NCBI GenBank assembly: GCA_030744725.1
Contig: JASLPZ010000103.1
Location: 1-20,013, forward strand
Source of the DNA: ARS98 sp030744725
Lineage (GTDB): Bacteria; Planctomycetota; Planctomycetia; Pirellulales; Pirellulaceae
Direction: 5' to 3'
Length of the DNA: 20,013 nt
In this document: piece after piece, positions 1-9,000 of the stretch
Position numbering within the stretch: the first letter of the stretch is position 1
Layout: each line of letters opens with the position of its first letter
The notes under the pieces: model-generated
Databases searched by the model: none
What the model was told of the DNA's origin: nothing
The model's input: the letters and a program-made list of their open reading frames with translations, nothing else
Made by a program: the position numbers and the translations under genes

Positions 1-3000
1 CCAATGACCGCAACGTCGAGACGATCACGGAATCCGAGTCTGCAGTATTGGCGGCACCGGGGAACAATGCCACGATTCGGGATGCCCAGCATATCGGCGC
101 GTTGGCACCGCACGAAAAGGCCGGCGACGAAAACCTGCGGCTCGGTTTTGAAGCACACGGCCTGATCAGCGCCGTGAATGATATCGACATCTACAGTTTC
201 GATGCCGCTGCGGGAACAGAAGTCTGGTTTGACATCGATCGCACGGCCCACGCGCTGGATTCGGTGATCGAGTTGATTGACGCGAATGGTTCGGTATTGG
301 CGCGATCAGACAACTCTGGCGCCGAGACCGGAAATCCTGGCCTGCTATTTCGTTCGTCCACGATGCCCACCAACCACATTCAACCGTTGCGGAAGTCGGC
401 TTTCGGCGAACCCGATCGGTACACAACCAATCCGCAGGATGCCGGGATGCGTGTCGTCCTGCCCGGACCCGCCAACACAACGAACACTTATTATGTCCGC
501 ATCCGTAGCAGCAGCGCCGATCTCAATCAGCTCGACGGCGGCTTGACCAAAGGCGCATACCAGCTGCAGATTCGCCTCGGCGAAACCGACGAATTCCCGG
601 GCTCGACAATCCGTCACGCGGACATTCGCAACGCCACCAACGGGATTCAGGTCTTTGGTCAGCCCTCGCATTCGCCGTTGGTGGGTGAAGCGACCGAGGC
701 GTTGGATGCCAATGGGATCGATACGAACGGCCTGGTTAGTACGCCCGTCGTCCTGGGAAATGTCCTCAACACGGATCAGGCGGCTTTGGGGATCTCCGGC
801 GAGATCGCGTTGCCGGATGATGTCGATTGGTTCCAGTTCGACGTTGAATACGATTCCGTGCAAGGTACGGTGGGCACGTCACATTCGTCATTGATTCTGG
901 ATGTCGATTACGCTGACGGGTTCGCTCGACCAAATACCAATTTGTGGGTCTTCGATGACGTTGGGAATCTGGTCGCCATCGGCACCGATTCCAACGTGTC
1001 GGAAGACCGGCCGGCGCCATTGGCTGGTTCGAGTTCCGATGACTTGTCCCGCGGCAGCGCCGGCGTGCTCGACCCCTTCCTGGGTCCGGTGGAGTTTCCC
1101 GCAGTCGGCACGGCAGTCGGACGATACTTCGTCGCGGTGGCTGCTAACGCAGTGCGACCTGAAGGAATGGATCAGTTTGCCCTTCCGTTGCCCAGCAATC
1201 CGTTGGTTCGAGTGGAGCCGGCGAACTCGCTCAACCGAATCGCCGAAGATCACATCAACGGCACCAACCTTTCAAACATCGCCACCGGTCCACAGGTCCC
1301 GGTCTTGTTCGACCAGAACAGTTCCGTCGAATTCAATCTTGGGGACGTGACACTGTATGCGTTGCAAGATTCTGGTGTCGACGCAGAGCGGCTCTTGGTT
1401 GTCAATCCGTTCAGCGGTGCCGTGCAGAATACCGTTGGAATTGTTGGCGGAAACGTCGACGACATCACGCTGCACCCAACACAGGGATTGTTATATGGGT
1501 ATAGTTCGGCCGAAGGTGGCAATCGCGTCGACGCCAACACCGGCAACTATCATCAGATCGACCCGCGGCGGACCACGACGACATCGTTGAGCGTCAGTCT
1601 CGGAGATGACGGAATTCAGACCTTTAACGAAGACCCCATGAACTTGGGCAACTCCATCCGTAGCAACAACACTAATGGGGTTGGGATCCGCTTTGACGCC
1701 ATCGAAATCGGCGATGATCCCGGACGTTCCTCAGTTGCCGGTTATGCCGTGGGACGACGGGGCGACGCACCCTTCGCATTTGGTGTGCAAGATCAACGTA
1801 ACCTGCTGTACGAATTCAATCCGAATACCGGAGTCGCGCTGAGCAACAATCCGCCGGGCAATCGTACGGGAAATACCGGCAACAACCCACTCACGCGAGG
1901 TGCTTGGACTCAGATTGTCGAACATGGCGCGCTGGATACGGACAACGATCCGATCGGACCGGGCAATACGGTCCTACTGGCTTCGGAAGCAACCACCGTC
2001 GCCGCGGACGGAACAACCACATTCCAGATCACCGACGCGGAAGGCACGGAATTGCCTGGACCGGTGACCTTTACCATCGACGACGGGCTCGGGAACGCAG
2101 TCAATTTTGAACTGAATGCTGGGCCTGAAGTCCGCTATGTTCACAGCCCGCAAACTGGTGTCACGATTCGAGATGGCGACACGTTCTTCCTGGACGGGCT
2201 TCCGCACGAATTCGATACCGGCTCGGTGCTGTTGGTTACCGCGACAGGAAATACGATTCAAGATGGCGACACGTTCACGATCACGGATATTCCGCCGCCA
2301 AGTCCACCCAACGCTCCCCGCGGTCCAATTACGCGGAACTTTGAGTTTGATCGACAGGGCGGGTTAAACGACAACAACGCGATCGCAATTCCATTCACGC
2401 TGAATGACAATAATCTGCAGATCATATCGTCAATTGTCAATGCGGTGAATGTCTCCGCTCAATTCAACGCTTCGGCGGTTGCCGTCGGTCAGCGAATCAG
2501 CATCTTGAATGAAAACGCCAGCGCTCCTGTGACCGAGAACGCGGGCGGTCCGACAATCACCGTCAACGGTGCCCCTGGCGTCCGCCCCGGTGCGTTCGCG
2601 ATTCCCGTCGAAGAATCTCAGAATTCAGCCGAGTTCGGCAACGCCATCGATCAGGCGATGAACGGCACCCGTAACGCCAGCCGAGATGGCGACCGGATCA
2701 ACTTTAGCGGTGCGATCACGGCCAATTTTAGCAATGTTGAGTTACGTGGCGTTTTCACGGACATCCTGAGTACTGGTCAAGTCACTGCCGGTCTGATTCC
2801 GGTCAACTTCAGGGCAGCCGATTCGGCATCCGAAGTTGCCGACAGCATGGTCGCTGCGATCAATAGCAACTCGCAGATTGTTGCGGTCCGCCGCGGGACG
2901 GATGTTCAGTTGCAGAATGGTGCGTTCTTTGTTTCGGCAACCGAACCTCCTCTGCGAATCGGTGGCTCGGCACCCGGCGGCGATATCGCCGGAATGGCAT

Positions 3001-6000
3001 TTTTGAACGGTCGTTTGTTTGGCGTGACACGCGACGATCCGTCGACGTTCGGCGTACTTGAAGGCGGCGGTCTCTTCGAGATTCTGTTCCCTTCCAGCAA
3101 CTTCGCCTTTGCCGACTACATCGAAACGGCGTCCGATTTATTGTCCGCCGGCAGCGACTTCTTCGGCAATCCGGAACCCATCCAATTCGAGGGCCTCACC
3201 GCGGGACCGCCCAATGCCGAGAACGGGCGATACGCCGATATGCTGTTCGGCATCGACACCAACGGCCGCTTGTACGCGTTTGATACGACCGGAGTCCTTC
3301 AGCCCGTCTTCGTTGACGGCCAAACGAGCGTCGAGACAGGACTGTTCAATGTCGACGGCCTGGCGTTCTCGAACTTGGACTACAACTTATGGCACACCAC
3401 GGACACGCGTCGCGCCGACCCCGGGCATGGCGTGGAAGAAGTCTTTGACGGCAGCCGTGCGGCGGAAAACACTAGCGGCAACCTGAGTTACTATTTTGGC
3501 TATGAAGGCCCCTTCGAGAATGGTCACCCGTCGAATCAGAAAACCAACCCCAGTAATTCGCGGGACTACGATCTGATCGGCGGTGCCCATGGTTCGTTGA
3601 TCAGTAATTCCTTCAGCCTGAAGGATTATTCGTCGGCGGACCGTCCCACGTTGTACTACAGCTACTTCCTGGATACCGAAAACACGAATGCCGACCTGAA
3701 TACGACCGTCCTGATGCGAGATTCGTTCCGGGTCTATGCCGGCGGTGAAGACGGCGTCTGGCATCTTTTGACGACGAACAATTCGGATCGAGGTAACGGG
3801 TTCCTGGATGACGAATTCGATGACCCGTACTTTGACGCAATCGATGTCTCCGTCCAAGAGAACTTCGATGTGGGCGATCGGGGAGCGCCCAACAGTTGGC
3901 GGCAGGTTCGAATTCCGTTGGACGATTTCGCCGGCCAGGAAGACCTGCGACTCCGCTTTGATTTTGATTCTGCTGGCGGTCGCGGACCGGCAAGTCAGTT
4001 GTTTTTCGGATCGAATGCAGCGTTGAGCCAGAACACCGTTGGAGATGAAATCCGTGCTTTGGCGGGTTCCCGGCTCCGTGACGCACAGACGTTTACCTTG
4101 ACCACCCTGGACCCTTTTGGTTTTGGTGGTACGCAGGATCGATTCGAGCTTGACTTCGGCTATACGTTGGTGGCGCCAACAGGTGCTGCCATCTCCGACG
4201 GAGCGTTGGTCACCGTTGATGGTGTTGATTACATCTTCGACAGCGACGGGTTCTTCTCTCGCAACATTCAGGCGGTTGATGGAACTTCGATCGCCGACGG
4301 CGACACTTTCCAGGTGGGCGACGCGACGACGACACGAACGTTTGAATTCGAGGATTCGACAAATTCGTCTGGTGTTCAGCCTGGCAATGTGGTCGTTTCC
4401 TTCGAGCCCAATGATACTGCGAATGAAGTTGCAGCAGCGATTGCAAATGCGGTGAACAGTGCGGGTTTGAGCTTGACAGCGGTCGCTAACGGATCGGTGG
4501 TCGAGTTCTCCAACGGCGCCTTCACATTCGCTCCAGGACTCTCGGCATTGCAGCTGGAAGACGCGTTTGCCGTGGCCTTTTCGACGTCGGATTCGGCTTC
4601 CCAGGTTGGGACCTCTCTAGCGAATGCGATTACGCAGAATCCACCCGCAACGCCGACAGCCGTTGGGGATCTGTTGGCCGAATCGAACGATACCATCCTG
4701 ACTGCGTTGGACACGACATTGACGGGCATCACGAGCCGATTTTTGGCGAACGGCAACATTGGCGACAATATTGCGCTGCTGGACGTCGCTTTGGATGTGG
4801 ACTTCCTGTCGTTTGACGCACAGGTGGGTGACATTGTGACTGTCGACGTCGATGCCAACGATATCGGCACCACGCTCGATGCATTTCTTCAACTGTTCGA
4901 CGCCACTGGAAATCCGCTGGCCTTCAGCCTTAACAATCCGGCACCCGGCGAACAATTCAGCCTGGATCCATTCATTAGTTTCACCGTCCCGCTCACCGGG
5001 ACTTACTATGCCGCCGTCAGCGGCGAACCGAACTACTTCTACGATCCCCTGCTGGCGCCCACTGGCATCGCCGGCAGCATTGGCGATTATCAAGTTGAAG
5101 TGACGGTGACCGATGCGGCAGGCTTATTGCATCGCAATGGCGAACGTATCAACCTGCCCAACGCACAGGCGATCACTCAACAAGGTGTTCCCCTTTCGTT
5201 CATTGAAGGTGCACCGGGATCGAACAGTGGTTTTGCCGTCAACCTGCATAGCGGCATGAGTAAGAACCAGGTTGCCAATGCAATCTCGCTTTCGCTGGCC
5301 AGCTTCTATGCCGGAGGCGTACAGACCGCGTTTAAAACGACCGAAGAGATCGTGCATGTGGTGGGTCACTCGTTTGTCACGCAGAGCTTGGGCCCGCTGG
5401 GAGTTTCTCCGCTCGGTGTTTCCGTGGATCTGTTTGGCGACACGTTCGGTGCCTTCGAAGCGTCAACGGCGTCCGATGGCTCGACGAGTGCTGGGTTGCC
5501 CGGTGCCCAGGGCGGTCAAGACAACAACCATGAAGGCTTGTATCTCGACGACATCATCATTGGGTTCGCCAGTCGCGGCGAACTTGTGACGGGGGACAAC
5601 GGAGGTACGAACTTTGTTGTCAACGGGCAGCAGCCAGATAACGAAATCGATCTTGGTGCTTATCAGTTGGAGATTCGCCGGGCACCAGAGTTTGGCGTGT
5701 CCTTCGATCCGCCCGTCCCCACGATCTTCTTCACCGACAGTTTCGACGTCAACGATCGGCAGACCGAACAGACTTCGATCACCGCGCCCGCCGGCAACGC
5801 GTTATCGGATGGTCAGACGATGGTGATCAGTGATGGATTACAGGAATTGACGTTTGAATTCGACGATGCGGATCTGCCCAGCACGCATGTTAATGCCGGT
5901 GTGACACCAGATCGAATTCGGATCGGTTTCCGTTCGTCGCAATCTGCCAATCAGATCGCCGAACTAATTCGCGACACGATCAACAGCCCGTCGGTGCAGA

Positions 6001-9000
6001 GCATCCTCGATGTCACCGCGGCCCTGTCAGATGGCACGGCGGTCGGTTTTAGTGGGCAGGGTAATCGGATCAACTTGTACGGCAATGCGATTGTGCTCAC
6101 CAGTTCGGGCACGGCCATTGGCGTGACCGCGTCGATCAATGACATTGGAAGTGCGTTCGGCAGCGACGATCTGTTTACTTTCGAAAACCGCTCCGCCACG
6201 GGCGAGCAAATCACGCAGCTGACCATTACGTTGCCGGATCCGCTCTTCTTCGGGCCCGCCTTTGGTGGAAATCAGCCGCCGACTGCCCCCTCTGGCCCAG
6301 ACGTCAATCCGTCATCTGACGTTGTTGGTTATGCCTTCTCGTTTGCGCAAGCGATCAATATCGACGACACGATTGTGGTGGACTTCACCAACTTCGATCC
6401 GAATGAACGCTTCATATTTGGCAACGATGTCGACTTCTCTAACAACCCGTTCAACTACATCGGCTCGGACTACACCATCACGTTTAGCAGCGGCCGTACT
6501 ATATCGGGTGTCTTCACTAGCACCGGTGCCGGTGCCGGGCAAGTCGCCGTGCTGGATGTGGCCGATACGCTGGGCGTGCAGCAGTCCATCGGTTTTGGCG
6601 ATCAGAACGTCGTGCGGCCTCAAGGCCAAATCCTGATCCACTCGAATACCGTCTCCAATTCGCTTCAGTTTGGTATTGTGGCCGACGCGGGAGCCCGTGA
6701 CATCTCGTCGCTGGCACCTTTGGCGGGCAGCTTGCCACACGCGGGCCCGGTGCGCGTGACGCGGGAAGTCAACCCCCAGCGCCTGGTGACGGGCGTCACC
6801 ATCGCCAACAACCTGGTTGCCCGAAACGGTACCGGCGGAATTCTGGTTAGTGGTGACCCAACAGTAGCAGGAGACTTGCTGCAACTATCAGCCGTTCCAT
6901 TTGGTCGGGTCTTTAATAATACGATCGTGGGTTCTGGTAGTGGGGTGGGGATCCAAGTTGAGGAAAATGTTAGCCCAACACTCTTGAACAATATTGTGTC
7001 CAAACTGGGAGTTGGTATTAGCGTTGATCCAACCGCCACATCGACCATCATCGGCGGTACTGTTTATCAAAGCAATGCGGCCAGTGTTACCGGAACGGGC
7101 CTGGGCAGCTTCCCGATTTCGTTGACCAGTGCGGATCCTCTGTTCGTGGACGCCGATCAAGGCAACTACTATCTGGCACCAGGAGCATTGGCGATCGACA
7201 GTGCCATCGACTCGCTGGAGGACCGACCGGCGATCGTGACTGTGAAAGCACCACTTGGTTTCACCGAATCTCCTATTCTGGCACCCGTGTTGGATAGCAT
7301 CGGCCAACGCCGCGTCGATGATCCCGATGTGGATACGCCACCCGGCCAAGGCGCGCGAGTGTTCAAAGACCGTGGGGCTTTGGATCGAGCTGACTTTGCT
7401 GGCCCTTCCGCCATGCTGCTTAACCCACAGGACAACGATGCGTTTGGTGCCGACGGCAACAGCGCATTGACGTTCGTCGAGTTGACCAATTCCGTCCTGA
7501 GTAGTTTTTCGATCCAGTTGTTGGACGGTGTCCAACCTGCCGATTCACAAGATGGAACCGGTGCCGACGACAATACAGTGCGAAGCAACCGAGTGACCGT
7601 CTTGCGTGACAATGTTAAGCTCGTTCAAGGGTTGGACTACGCGTTTAGCTACGACGCCACGAACAACATTATCCGCCTTACACCTCTGGCGGGAATCTGG
7701 GAATCCGATCGTGTTTATGACATCGAATTGTCAAATGCCGAAGGGCTGATCTTAACGGCACCGGATGGCGCATCGGTAACTGACGGAGACAGTTTTGACG
7801 TCACGGACGACGCAAACAACACGGCGACATTCGAATTTGAGTCAGGCTACAGCTTGGATGTGCCGCAGACATTGACCTTGCAAATTCCCGCCAGCGGCGG
7901 CAGCGCCATCACGGACGGCGAAACCTTCCAAATCAGCAGTGACGTTGAGATGGAAACGTTTGAATTCGATAGCAACGGTGCTTTCGTTGAAGGAAATGTC
8001 GTAATTGACTTGTCGGGTCAGGAATCCGCCAACGATCTTGCGAATAGGATCGTCACGGCAATCAACGATGTCAATCTGGATTTGAGCCCAGTCAACATCG
8101 TCAACGTCGGAGGCCGTGCGGTTCACCTGGGAAGCCGCTCGATCCATGCCATCGACACCTCGCTGACGGCCATCACGGAGACGGGCGTCCTGGGCGGCAT
8201 TGAAGACGGGCAGATGTTCAAAATCGATGATGGTCTCAACGTGCTTACCTTCGAGTTTACCACGGGAACGTCACCCGGATTGGGGAGCCGCACTGTGCCG
8301 TTCACCTACGCCATGACGCACGAACAGATCGCTGACTCCATTGTGGCAACCGTTCGCAACGCAGGGCTCGATCTGAATCCGACTCACGCAGCCAATAGCG
8401 ACGGCCTGGTGCATGTGGGTGGCCAAATTCGCCACATCATTGACGTAACCGATTCGCAGTTGGCATTGTCTGGCCAGCCCGGTGTGCGTCCCGCCTGGGG
8501 GATCAGAATCCCAACCGTCGCCGGCAAGCCTGACTTCGAAAACGCATTGGCCGATGGCGAGGTCTTCACCGTAAGCGATGGCAGCGGCAATTCGTTGACC
8601 ATTGAATTGGATGACGACGGCGAGACGGTCCCGGGCAACACAGTGGTTAGCTTCAATGACAACACCACGACCAATCAGTTGGCCAACGCCATTGCCATCA
8701 TAATTCGCAATGGAAACGTCAGTCTCAGCCCCAGTAATATCGGAAACGGAATCATCCGTCTCAACGGCACGGCGGCGCATTCGCTCGATACGACCGCGAC
8801 CACCCTGCAGCAGATTGGCACCGCTGGAGTGCCGGCCGCCCTACCCGTGAATTTCACCCCGGGGTCGACCTATCAGCCAGGCGTCGGCATTCTAAGTCCA
8901 ATCTTCAGCGCCGAAAACATGGCCGACTCGATTGCCGTGGCGATCAATTCCGCAAATCAACAGCGTCTGTTGCAGGACGTAACCGCGACGGCCAAGGACG

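Noticed and set aside
6620..7400. Pectate lyase or other polysaccharide lyase activity in the beta-helix of gene 1
   Set aside because: The repeats (NNTIVGSG, NNIVSK, NNLVARN) show the fold only; I see no catalytic residues, so an enzyme call is not supported.
6888..7535. 215-residue minus-strand frame inside gene 1
   Set aside because: Antisense to the beta-helix region of gene 1; no protein family features.
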